The notes under the pieces are model-generated. The model made no database searches. It was not told the DNA's origin and saw only the letters and a list, made by a program, of their open reading frames with translations. The position numbers and the translations under genes are program-made. 64,000 nt of DNA. Origin: Bacteroidia bacterium (GTDB lineage Bacteria; Bacteroidota; Bacteroidia; Cytophagales; Flammeovirgaceae). The DNA is taken from assembly GCA_030425505.1 (NCBI GenBank), contig JAUIAB010000002.1, positions 186,001 through 250,000 on the forward strand, in the 5' to 3' direction. Shown piece after piece: positions 29,791 through 39,309 of the stretch; position 1 is the first letter of the stretch, and every line of letters begins with the position of its first letter.

Positions 29791-32700
29791 ATGATGAAGA
29801 AAAAACTATGTCTAATAGCTGGGATTGCTATTTTATTTTTCAATTTGAGTATAACTCATGCTCAGGAAGTTATATGGGAGGAGAATTTTGATGATTTGGA
29901 GAATCAGACCACATGGGATAAAGGTTCTACGCAATGGGCTACACTTGTTCCTGAAGATGATGAAATATCAATTAATAATCAAAAGCTTAGATTTCAAAGG
30001 GTTTTAGAAAATAATAATTGGTTTTCAGAGCCAATTTTAATTAGAAATTATGATAGCGTCCGAATCTCTTTTAGAGTAGATGGAGTTAATATTGATGCTC
30101 CAGATTGGATTAGAGTTTTTTATCAAATAGATAATCAACCATTAGTTCAAATATATCAAAATCAGAATAATGGTAGTTTTTCTGATGTAGTGACATCTAA
30201 TGAGATAGCAGGAGATTATTTAAAAATAACCATTCAGTCTAGAATCTTGGAAGGAGGAGAGTTTTTCGAAGTAGATGATATAATTGTTAGTGGAGTGGAA
30301 CGAGAGGAAAATGAATATATATCAATATGGGAAGAAAATTTTTCAGGTCTTGAGAATGGTATAAAATCAAAACAAGAAGAAATCTCATGGTCTATGTCAG
30401 ATATTGATAGAGGCGGAGGTGGAATATGGGGAGTAGAAAATGAAAAGCTTGTATCTTTTTGTGTAAATGATGGGGAGGAGTTCTGGGTTTCAAATATCAT
30501 TGACATTTCAGCTTATGACAACGTTAACATTTCAACATTATTATCAGTCTCTGGAAGAGAGGCAAGAATTAATGAGCATTTAAAAGTGTATTACAGTATT
30601 GATCATGGTGAACCTATTTTACTAGAAAATGGAGCTTTAGAAAACGAAACTAATACTTCTAAAATGAGTTATGTGTTTGGCTTAGAAGGTAGCACGTTAC
30701 AAATTATAGTCAAATCACTTAATAACTGTACAAATAACTATAGCCTTCATCAACTAAAAGTATTTGGCAACTCAAGGCTAGAGAGAAACTCTCAAATTTT
30801 ATGGTCGCAAAACTTTAATGGCTATCCTGATGGAATTCAACATAATAAAGAGGAGAACTCTTGGGCTGTGACTACTTATGAATGGAATGAACAAATAGGT
30901 GTTTTTGGTGAAAGGTTCGTTTTCTCGGACGTGAGAAATGCTTCTTGGTCTACAGGTATAATAGATATTTCAGGCTTTGAGAATATACGAATTTTAACAA
31001 CCATTTCTGGACAAAATATTAGAAATGATGATGAGCTAACTTTATATTATCAATTAGATAATAATCCAATTGTTGAATGGGGTTCTGCGTTACAATTGAG
31101 TGACTTTGTTCAATTAATAGCTTCTGAAGCTTTTCGAGGAGATAAACTACAGATTTTTTTTCATGCTAATGTAGATAATGATTGGCGAAAGTATTTCTTG
31201 GAAGATATAGTTGTTATTGGACAGGGTCAAAATAATAATAGACAAATAATTTGGAATGAAAAGTTTCATGATGTACCAGACCAAACATTAAGAAAGGTTG
31301 GAGATATAAGCTGGGACTGTGCTTCAAGGTATGTAGTGAGAGACCGTTTTAGTATTCAAGATGAAAGACTAAAGCTAATTGGAAAAACAGATAGGGGAAG
31401 GATGACTGGAGTTTGGTCATCTGAGATTATTGATATAAGTTCTTTTGAAGATATAGATATTTCTATAGCGTCCTCTGGAGTCTCTACCAGAAGAGACTTA
31501 GATTATTTAAGAGTATACTATCAAATTGATGGAGGAGATCTCATGTTACTTCCTAATGGGGATATTGATGGAGGAGGAGATTTATTTAATCGATTAGTAA
31601 ATATTACTAATTTAAACGGACGCTATTTAAAAGTAATTATTGAAGGGCATGTTGAAAGCAATATTGAAGAATATTACATTATAGATGAAGTATTAGTTAC
31701 AGGAAATAGAAACTTCAATCAAAATAGAAGTAATCAGGCACAGATATGGAAAGAGAATTTTGTAAACCTACCTGATAGGACACTGAACGACGAAGGAGAA
31801 ACTAGCTGGTCGATTGATTCTGGGGGTAACATTGAGAGAATTAGTGTTGAAGAAAATAGAATACGAGCTACAAGAATATTTAATAATGATGTATGGAGAT
31901 CTGAAAATATAAATATATCAGAATTTGCAGATATAGTTATTTCTATAGCTATTTCAGGGGGAGGATTGGATGAAGGTGATGATTATTTAAGAGCTTATTA
32001 TAGTATTGATGGAGGAGATGAAATATTATTTCCTAATGGAGAAATAGATGGGGGAAACACATTTGGAAAGTTTTTACAAACCAGAGAAATTAATGGAGAA
32101 ACGATACAAATTGCAGTTCATTTTAGGAATGACGATAATGAGTATCACTATTTAAACGAAGTACTTGTTTCAGGAATTAGAAAATGGACGCCACTTGCAC
32201 CAGCAAATTTTTTAGCAACAAGTGCCTCTACTTCTGAGGTAGACTTAACTTGGTTTAATTTTTTCCCGATTAATAATGGAGATGAAACACATTTTATTGT
32301 TGAAAAAACACCTTCTCTAGAATTACCTTTTGAGCGTTTAGCGGAGTTAGATCCAAATACAGTACAGTTCACAGATCAAAACCTCGAACCCAACACCACC
32401 TACTACTACAGAGCAAAAACAGTAAATCGATTTTTTTCATCAGAATATACAGAACCAGATAGTGCTACTACCTGGCTTCTAACACCAGAAAACTTTCAAG
32501 TGCTGAAAAACCCTCAAGGTCAGGCAGAGCTAAGCTGGGAAGATATAGAAGGAGAAACGCAATACATTGTTCTTCAAAGTCTGGAACAAAATGGAGAAGC
32601 TATCAACTTTATAGAACTAGCTCAAAATACAACAAGGTGGGTTGATCAGGAGGCAAGAGTAGAAGAGGTGCTCTGGTATAGAGTGAAAGCTGTAAATGAT

Positions 32701-33081
32701 AGAACCGTATCAGCAGCAACAGAGCCACTAAAACCACCAACTTACTACTACTCCATCCAAGATGGAGATTGGCAAAATGTAGAGAACTGGTCACTGTCTC
32801 CAGATCAGATAATACCAGTACAAAACCCTCCTACAGAAGCAGACAACATCATAATACAAGGACACAAGATTAGTGTTAAAAAAACAGAAGAATGTGCATC
32901 CATCCTAATACAAGATGGGGAAGAACAGCCTGGTAAACTCATTATTTCTGGCTATGGCAATAAACTTACAGTTGGTAGAGAAATAAGGCTAAGTAGAGCA
33001 CCAGAGCAGGGTAGCCAGTTGGTAGTAGACCATGGAGGAGAACTAATCATTCTCCAGCCAGAAAACGAAGAAGAAAACTAA
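29791..33081 (+). CDS. Giant exported repeat protein with FN3 domains
   Basis: A 1096-residue protein with a signal peptide ending near ITHAQ (residue 25). It contains five tandem modules of about 150 residues (about 26-170, 175-320, 330-480, 487-635, 645-790). Each opens with a variant of xIWxExFxxLxD...SW and ends with a variant of YLxxVLVSG, looking like a jelly-roll or carbohydrate-binding beta-sandwich of unknown type. Two fibronectin type III domains follow (about 800-893 and 896-980), then a C-terminal domain starting YYYSIQDGDWQNVENWS. There is no type IX tail. It precedes the two RHS genes on the same strand, so an adhesion or scaffold role is plausible. Codon use changes abruptly near 32360. 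Confidence 0.75.
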   Translation: MMKKKLCLIAGIAILFFNLSITHAQEVIWEENFDDLENQTTWDKGSTQWATLVPEDDEISINNQKLRFQRVLENNNWFSEPILIRNYDSVRISFRVDGVNIDAPDWIRVFYQIDNQPLVQIYQNQNNGSFSDVVTSNEIAGDYLKITIQSRILEGGEFFEVDDIIVSGVEREENEYISIWEENFSGLENGIKSKQEEISWSMSDIDRGGGGIWGVENEKLVSFCVNDGEEFWVSNIIDISAYDNVNISTLLSVSGREARINEHLKVYYSIDHGEPILLENGALENETNTSKMSYVFGLEGSTLQIIVKSLNNCTNNYSLHQLKVFGNSRLERNSQILWSQNFNGYPDGIQHNKEENSWAVTTYEWNEQIGVFGERFVFSDVRNASWSTGIIDISGFENIRILTTISGQNIRNDDELTLYYQLDNNPIVEWGSALQLSDFVQLIASEAFRGDKLQIFFHANVDNDWRKYFLEDIVVIGQGQNNNRQIIWNEKFHDVPDQTLRKVGDISWDCASRYVVRDRFSIQDERLKLIGKTDRGRMTGVWSSEIIDISSFEDIDISIASSGVSTRRDLDYLRVYYQIDGGDLMLLPNGDIDGGGDLFNRLVNITNLNGRYLKVIIEGHVESNIEEYYIIDEVLVTGNRNFNQNRSNQAQIWKENFVNLPDRTLNDEGETSWSIDSGGNIERISVEENRIRATRIFNNDVWRSENINISEFADIVISIAISGGGLDEGDDYLRAYYSIDGGDEILFPNGEIDGGNTFGKFLQTREINGETIQIAVHFRNDDNEYHYLNEVLVSGIRKWTPLAPANFLATSASTSEVDLTWFNFFPINNGDETHFIVEKTPSLELPFERLAELDPNTVQFTDQNLEPNTTYYYRAKTVNRFFSSEYTEPDSATTWLLTPENFQVLKNPQGQAELSWEDIEGETQYIVLQSLEQNGEAINFIELAQNTTRWVDQEARVEEVLWYRVKAVNDRTVSAATEPLKPPTYYYSIQDGDWQNVENWSLSPDQIIPVQNPPTEADNIIIQGHKISVKKTEECASILIQDGEEQPGKLIISGYGNKLTVGREIRLSRAPEQGSQLVVDHGGELIILQPENEEEN

Positions 33082-33168
33082 AGCAGTTAATAATAAAAAT
33101 GAATAAATCAAATCATCGAAAGTGAAATATTTACATATTCAAATAAGAGAATTAATAAGTGGGGTGGG

Positions 33169-33256
33169 AAGGCAAAATCGTGATGGATGCGAGGGCTGGT
33201 GTGGCTGGAATTATTTTGCCTTGATTTTTTGGTACTTTTTAATCAAGTAAAAAGTA
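33169..33256. repeat. Two-hairpin intergenic element, copy A
   Basis: Stem 1 pairs AAGGCAAAAT (33169-33178) with ATTTTGCCTT (33213-33222). Stem 2 pairs TACTTTTT (33233-33240) with AAAAAGTA (33249-33256). The element lies 60 bp before the first RHS gene. A homologous copy lies before the second RHS gene, with compensatory changes in both stems, which supports a real structured RNA or DNA element. It could terminate the FN3 gene or act as an untranslated leader. Confidence 0.65.
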
Positions 33257-33315
33257 TGTAAAAGAGTGATAAATTTTTTTGAAAATAAAGAATTTCAGAA
33301 GTACCAAATAGTAAC

Positions 33316-36300
33316 ATGAAAATATTTAAAAATAAAAAACTCAGGAAAACACTAGCACTAGGATTTATTCTAAACATCCTTAACCTAAGCTTTTTCCCTA
33401 CCATAAGCTGGGCTTTGACGGCAGGGCCAACAGCTCCCGAAGCTACTAGTTTTGAGCCAGTAGACACCTCCGATATGGTCAACCTACAATCTGGAGATTT
33501 TAATTATACCATACCCTTATTAGAAGTACCAGGGCCAGCAGGAGGATACCCTTTATCACTATCCTATCACTCTGGTATTAGACCTGGAGTAGAAGCCTCT
33601 TGGGTAGGCTTAGGGTGGACATTAAACCCTGGAGCTATTAACCGATTTGTCAATGGACACCCCGATGACCACGATGGAGAAGTTATAGCCAACAGATCAT
33701 TTTGGGAGGGAGGCGTTTCGGAAACGTATAGTATCGGAGTTACAGTCGGAATACCATATGGGCCAGGAGTTATGGCTGGTGTAGAATTTGCGAATGACAC
33801 CTATAAAGGAAGCGGAACAGGATATTATACTGGCTTGAGCTTTAGCAAAGGTATCGGAGGAAAAAACAGTCCTTTTAGTGCAGGAGCAAGCATCAAAGTC
33901 GGCGTATCCCCCTATGGCGAAAGCTATGTGAGTGGTGGTATTGGGATAGGAGCGGGATTAGGAAAATCAGAAAAACAGAGCGGTTCATCAGGTCTATCTC
34001 TTGGAGGAGGTATTGGCTTCTCCACACGAGGCGGAGGTGGATTTGGTGCTGGCGTTGGGTTATCATTGGGAAATGATAAAACATCTCAGTCCCTTTTAGG
34101 AGCCTCTATTAGTAGTAGTCAGGGTGGATTGAAAGGAGGCTTTTCTCTTGGAGGTGGTTCTGCGAGTACTATAAATAATAAAAGCAATAAGATAAGTACT
34201 TCAACTAAATCTTTTGGAATAGATGTTCCTGTTGCGCCTATGGTAAGTATTAGTTTAGGGCACAGTAAAACTCGATATTGGATAGATGAAACGGAAAGAG
34301 GAATTACCCATGGTACTCTTTATACCCACGCAAATAGAGAAGAAGATGAAGACCATGAGCTACTAAACGATTACAACAACCAGGTATATGATAGCCATGA
34401 TTTACTAGAAATAAACGAAGAAATTGCAGAAGAAAGGCATGCCGCAAAAATGCTGGGGGGCACATTCCCTAGCTATGATAACTACCAGGTAATGGCACAG
34501 GGTATATCAGGAAGTATACGACCTTTTTTATTCGAGAAAACTTTATACCGACAAAACTATGAAGATAGCAGTGTCTATCAGGCATACTCTTTCCATGATA
34601 TAAACAGACCAGTAGAGTTCAGATTTTTAAACGACTTCTCCAACAAACTCAAAACCAACCCCGACCAGCTACAATACAATGAGCAGAACCAGCTCTACCG
34701 ATACAACGCAGGTCTCGGGCAAGAAAATGGCGTAATGGTAAACAACCAATTAGCTTCATCACGACATGTAGAATGGTATACCAATGCACAAATTCTAGGA
34801 GAAAATGAAGATAAACATCCTTTTTCGGAAGGATTTATAGAAAATAGAGCGACGGGATTTGATAGAAGAACTGCACCTTCCCATCAGGTTGGTGGCTTTA
34901 AAATTACCAACCCCAGTGGAGTGACCTATCACTTTACTCTTCCTGTCTATGCCTTTGAAGAATATTCTAAATCAGAGAATATAGACACTGCTCCTGCTGC
35001 AGGAGGAGAGGCTTTTAACTCACAGCATAAGCCAGATAAATACGCTTATACCTGGTACTTGACAGCAATTACAGGGCCAGACTTTATCGATAGCGGGGAA
35101 AATGACATCCCCAATGGAATATTGGACCAAAACGATAAAGGATACTGGGTAAAATTCAACTATGGAAAGTGGACAGACGAATACCTGTGGAGAAACCCAG
35201 GTGAAGGATACCATAAAGATATAGATGACAATATACAGTCGCACTCCAGAGGAAAAAAAGAACTGTACTATTTGGACTACATACAAACAGCATCCCATAC
35301 TGCCATATTTGAAAAAAGTATACGAGCAGATGCTAAAGGAGTATCACATCCGGTAATTGGAGGTTTCACGACAAGTTCAACAGGAGAAGATCGGTGTCAA
35401 ATACCAACTTGCACCTTAAAATTAGATAAAATTTATCTTCTGGATAATGACTTAATAGAGATAAATATTGATGAAATAAAAAATGCTGATTCAGATAGTA
35501 CTTATTATCACGTGACGTATGACAATAGTACTGAATTGAATGGTGAAGAGGTTTTCAACTATAGCGATCTACATTTAGGTCAAAATATAATTGACATATA
35601 TGATATTCCATCTATAGATGGAATTATGAGAAACTCATGTAGAATAATTGAGTTAGAAACAGATTATTCACTTTGCTCCAAAACTGCTAACAGCTTTTTA
35701 AACCATGATGATGCAATGTTTTTTGATGCAACAAATAATAATCCATTTGATCCAGGGATAGATTTCAACCAAGTTTTTGAGGACTTATTCCCAGTTGATT
35801 TAGGTTTTGGGCCAATAAATAATAATGATAGATCGCCTTATAATCACATCAGAGATGGATTATGCGGTTTTGTTGGTTTTGAAAGAAAACTAGGAAAACT
35901 CACCCTTAATTCCGTAAAATACTATGGAAAGTCTGGGGTGAATATCATTCCTCCCATCCAATTTTCTTACGATTATACTAATCCCCAAACTCTTTCTGGT
36001 ACTATCCAAGAAATTCGTGATAGAGAAGATATAGAAATACCTATCGACTTTATCAATCACAAAATATACAGTCTGGAAGCATCTTCTGGAAGTGCTTTTG
36101 ATCCTGGAGAAATCTTTAAAATAAGAATAGCAGAAAACAACATAAAACATGGAGTTTGCTTACTTAATCAGAGCAATGAAACCTTCTTTACTTTTTTAGA
36201 AGAGTTTGAGCAGGAAAACCCTCCACCAAATAGAGTTTTTTGCACTGCCACCAAAAATCCACCGTACCTAAAAGACCACAAAGATATTTGGGGCATGTTC

Positions 36301-39135
36301 AAATCCGATTATGTACCCTACTACAACCCAGATAGCACCATCAACCAAAATATATCAGGAGAAGTAACAGCCATCTCTTCCAAATCTACTGATGCCTGGT
36401 CTTTGAGAAGCATTAAAACAAGTCTGGGAGCAGAAATACAAATCAACTACCAAAGTGATACCTATAGAGAAACGCCATTAGAGGGTTATAACCTGCTAGC
36501 TATTTCTGACATGGAAATAATTGACCCTGAGACTCATACATTAAAATTGACTCCCCTTCGAAAAAATGGGTCACTAGATATTGGAGAATTTGAAATGGGA
36601 GATGAAATAGCATTTATTGGTAGCTATGGTTTTGCTGGCACAGAACTTATTGATAGCACTTTCTTTAATGTTTTTGGAGAAGTTGTTAATGAGATGGTTC
36701 CCGTACCTATTTATGAATCAGAAATATTTAATGAACCTTTAGAAGTTTTGAGCGTAGATGAAGGGAGTTTTATTGTTAGAAACGAATCAATTGCACGAAG
36801 CTTTGATAATCATGTTCCCTGTGTCAATGAAAATGAATGCAATATTGAGTTATTAGATCAGCCGCCTCTTTTTCTGGGTGGATACATATCTTTCAGCGAT
36901 ACTAGTATACGAAAGAAGGGAGGAGGAATAAGAACCAGTAAAATAGCTTTAAGAGACCCATTTACCAAAAGAGAGTCCGCTACAGAATATGCTTATACAA
37001 ATGGTGTAACATCTTACCAACCATTAAATCTTCATCAAACCTATTTTCATAATTTTCTAAATGAAGAGGAGCTAGAAGAATACTACAACCGAGAAACTTG
37101 GCTCGAAAATGCGGAAACCTCTTTCCGAAGAGAAATAAACCAAAACTTCTCTAAGATACTAGCTTATGCAAGGCACGCTCCAGCTCCAGGAGTAATGTAT
37201 GCCACTACTACAGTTAAAGAGAAAGCAATAGATGCAAGCGGCAATGAAGAGTACTACCCTAACTATACGCAATACGAATTTGAAGTCTTCAAAGACGAAA
37301 TGGTTCAAATAGAAAGTCTGCAAGAAGCAAATGATGAAGAGATTTCTATACAAAGATTTTTGACACCACTAGAACGAGAACGCTATCCATTCCTTCTTGC
37401 TGATCAGATGCTAGAGCATACTGTGAGCATAACAAAAAAAGCAAAAGTACTAGCTCTAAGAGATATGACGTCAAGAATAGGAAACTTAAAACGAGTGACC
37501 TTATTTACAAATGATAATCAAAAAATTTCAGAAAAGACAAACTACTATCTACACGATCAAGTAGACTTTGAGCAGGAAGACAGTTACCAAAACTATCTGA
37601 CAAGCCTTAGCGACTTCAATCATCAGGGTACTATACAAGAAACCTTTTTCAACGATCGATTTTTGGTAGATCATGTTAGACCTTCGATAGTTTATCCACC
37701 AGTGGGCGGGCAGCAAATACCTACTGTTAGAGGGTCTTCCATGGAGGGCGAACACTTGGCAATAGCTAGTCGACTGGAACTGTATCCCTCCATTCCTCTA
37801 GGGCAAACTTCTACCGATTACAGAACAGGCATCACCACTACTACCCAAAACCTAGCCTTTGATTTCTATTCAGGCTTGCCTACTAAAACGATAGCCACCG
37901 ATGCTTATGGAAAAAAATACTTAAGCGTAAACACCCCCGCCTATACCATTACCAGTCAGGAAGGAGAAACAGCCTATCCAACCATGGGCTTAAAAACACT
38001 TGACCCTGCCAATAAACACATGCTTACCCAGGAAGCACAAAGCTATACCTTCTTGGGAGAAGAAGTAGATTACGAAAAAGTGATGGTTGCAAGCATCCAA
38101 ACCTGGAATGACGATTGGAAATACAGAGAGTGGCGAGAAGGAAACTATGAAGAAAGACTAGAACCAGTAGATGCCAATAAAATTTGGAGGAAACACCAGA
38201 CCTTCCATTGGAATGGAACACAAACCAATACCAATGGAACCTACCAAAATTTTCAACCTTTCCAATGGGCTAATATAAATGCCAATGAAGCCAATCTGTT
38301 AGTAGAACAAAACCCGTTTTGGCAGGAAGTATCAGAAATCACCCGATACGACTACTTTTCTCATGCCTTGGAAGCCAAAGACATCAATGGCAACTATGCT
38401 GCAACAAAAATGGACAGCCGATCTTATCAGATCTATGCAACAGCTGCTCCATCCAAATACACGGAGTTCGCTTATGCTGGAGGAGAAGACCAACCAGATG
38501 CCAATGGCTATCTTGGGGGAGAAGTACATATTGGAGACGGAGAGATAATAGAAGAAGCGATTCAGGGCTTTCAAATAGCTGATCCAGCGCACACAGGAGT
38601 AAAAACCCTACAAGTACCTGCGCAAAGCAGGGGGTATAATTTTAGAGTAATTACCAATAATGAAAATAGACCAAAGCGATACAGAGTAAGCGTTTGGACT
38701 ACCAATGCAGAGAATACACGCATTTTTACCGAAACAAACCAGGGAAATACAGAAGAAATAGAGGGCGTGACTCGATCTGTAGGTTTCAATCGCTTAGGAG
38801 TTGTAGGTATGGGTTACCGGTGGTATCAAATAAACAAAGATGTAGTCATTCCACCTGGTAGCAATGTTTTGATAGGCTGCCAAAATATAGGAAATAGCGA
38901 AATAAACCTGGATGACTTTAGAGTACACCCGATAGAGGCATCTATGAAGAGTTATGTATACGATCCGCTAACCAATGATTTGACACACATACTCAATGAT
39001 GAAAACCTATATACCCGATTCGAATACGATGCAGAGGGTAGACTGAGGGCAGTATACCAGGAAACTTTCCAAGACGGAGGACAGGAAAAGTTAATTAGCA
39101 GAAACAACTACCACTATGCAAGAGAAGAAAGATAG
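33316..39135 (+). CDS. Exported RHS/YD-repeat shell protein
   Basis: A 1939-residue protein with a signal peptide (LALGFILNILNLSFFPTISWA) and the Bacteroidota RHS N-terminal block MVNLQSGDFNYTIPLLEVPG, YPLSLSYHSGI and VGLGWTLNPG (about 55-110). Residues 134-295 are an unusual Gly/Ser-rich insert. The middle has YD-like strands and many cysteines, and the C-terminus keeps YD-type repeats (TRFEYDAEGRLRAVYQETF). It stops without the GRWxxxDP core or any toxin tip. It therefore looks like the front half of a shell whose back half is the next gene, comparable to a split TcB/TcC toxin. Patches around 35390-36240 and 36500-36960 are more T-rich than the rest, suggesting a mosaic. Confidence 0.8.
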   Translation: MKIFKNKKLRKTLALGFILNILNLSFFPTISWALTAGPTAPEATSFEPVDTSDMVNLQSGDFNYTIPLLEVPGPAGGYPLSLSYHSGIRPGVEASWVGLGWTLNPGAINRFVNGHPDDHDGEVIANRSFWEGGVSETYSIGVTVGIPYGPGVMAGVEFANDTYKGSGTGYYTGLSFSKGIGGKNSPFSAGASIKVGVSPYGESYVSGGIGIGAGLGKSEKQSGSSGLSLGGGIGFSTRGGGGFGAGVGLSLGNDKTSQSLLGASISSSQGGLKGGFSLGGGSASTINNKSNKISTSTKSFGIDVPVAPMVSISLGHSKTRYWIDETERGITHGTLYTHANREEDEDHELLNDYNNQVYDSHDLLEINEEIAEERHAAKMLGGTFPSYDNYQVMAQGISGSIRPFLFEKTLYRQNYEDSSVYQAYSFHDINRPVEFRFLNDFSNKLKTNPDQLQYNEQNQLYRYNAGLGQENGVMVNNQLASSRHVEWYTNAQILGENEDKHPFSEGFIENRATGFDRRTAPSHQVGGFKITNPSGVTYHFTLPVYAFEEYSKSENIDTAPAAGGEAFNSQHKPDKYAYTWYLTAITGPDFIDSGENDIPNGILDQNDKGYWVKFNYGKWTDEYLWRNPGEGYHKDIDDNIQSHSRGKKELYYLDYIQTASHTAIFEKSIRADAKGVSHPVIGGFTTSSTGEDRCQIPTCTLKLDKIYLLDNDLIEINIDEIKNADSDSTYYHVTYDNSTELNGEEVFNYSDLHLGQNIIDIYDIPSIDGIMRNSCRIIELETDYSLCSKTANSFLNHDDAMFFDATNNNPFDPGIDFNQVFEDLFPVDLGFGPINNNDRSPYNHIRDGLCGFVGFERKLGKLTLNSVKYYGKSGVNIIPPIQFSYDYTNPQTLSGTIQEIRDREDIEIPIDFINHKIYSLEASSGSAFDPGEIFKIRIAENNIKHGVCLLNQSNETFFTFLEEFEQENPPPNRVFCTATKNPPYLKDHKDIWGMFKSDYVPYYNPDSTINQNISGEVTAISSKSTDAWSLRSIKTSLGAEIQINYQSDTYRETPLEGYNLLAISDMEIIDPETHTLKLTPLRKNGSLDIGEFEMGDEIAFIGSYGFAGTELIDSTFFNVFGEVVNEMVPVPIYESEIFNEPLEVLSVDEGSFIVRNESIARSFDNHVPCVNENECNIELLDQPPLFLGGYISFSDTSIRKKGGGIRTSKIALRDPFTKRESATEYAYTNGVTSYQPLNLHQTYFHNFLNEEELEEYYNRETWLENAETSFRREINQNFSKILAYARHAPAPGVMYATTTVKEKAIDASGNEEYYPNYTQYEFEVFKDEMVQIESLQEANDEEISIQRFLTPLERERYPFLLADQMLEHTVSITKKAKVLALRDMTSRIGNLKRVTLFTNDNQKISEKTNYYLHDQVDFEQEDSYQNYLTSLSDFNHQGTIQETFFNDRFLVDHVRPSIVYPPVGGQQIPTVRGSSMEGEHLAIASRLELYPSIPLGQTSTDYRTGITTTTQNLAFDFYSGLPTKTIATDAYGKKYLSVNTPAYTITSQEGETAYPTMGLKTLDPANKHMLTQEAQSYTFLGEEVDYEKVMVASIQTWNDDWKYREWREGNYEERLEPVDANKIWRKHQTFHWNGTQTNTNGTYQNFQPFQWANINANEANLLVEQNPFWQEVSEITRYDYFSHALEAKDINGNYAATKMDSRSYQIYATAAPSKYTEFAYAGGEDQPDANGYLGGEVHIGDGEIIEEAIQGFQIADPAHTGVKTLQVPAQSRGYNFRVITNNENRPKRYRVSVWTTNAENTRIFTETNQGNTEEIEGVTRSVGFNRLGVVGMGYRWYQINKDVVIPPGSNVLIGCQNIGNSEINLDDFRVHPIEASMKSYVYDPLTNDLTHILNDENLYTRFEYDAEGRLRAVYQETFQDGGQEKLISRNNYHYAREER

Positions 39136-39166
39136 TAATAGGAGTTTCCTAAAAAGTAGGGTCGGC

Positions 39167-39254
39167 AAGACAAAATCGCGATGGCTGGGCTGGCAGGTGG
39201 GCAGGAAAATATTTTGTCTTGATTTTTTGGTGCTTTTTGATCAAGCAAAAAGCA
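39167..39254. repeat. Two-hairpin intergenic element, copy B
   Basis: Stem 1 pairs AAGACAAAAT (39167-39176) with ATTTTGTCTT (39211-39220). Stem 2 pairs TGCTTTTT (39231-39238) with AAAAAGCA (39247-39254). Compared with copy A, G-C has become A-T in stem 1 and A-T has become G-C in stem 2, and pairing is kept both times. It lies 55 bp before the second RHS gene, the same distance as copy A from the first. Confidence 0.65.
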
Positions 39255-39309
39255 CAATAAGAAAGAACAATTCAACGCAAGCATCCATCTCAAAAACACT
39301 AATCCTACC

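Noticed and set aside
32609-32794. - strand frame in the FN3 gene
   Set aside because: Shadow of the FN3 domain coding region with no independent support.
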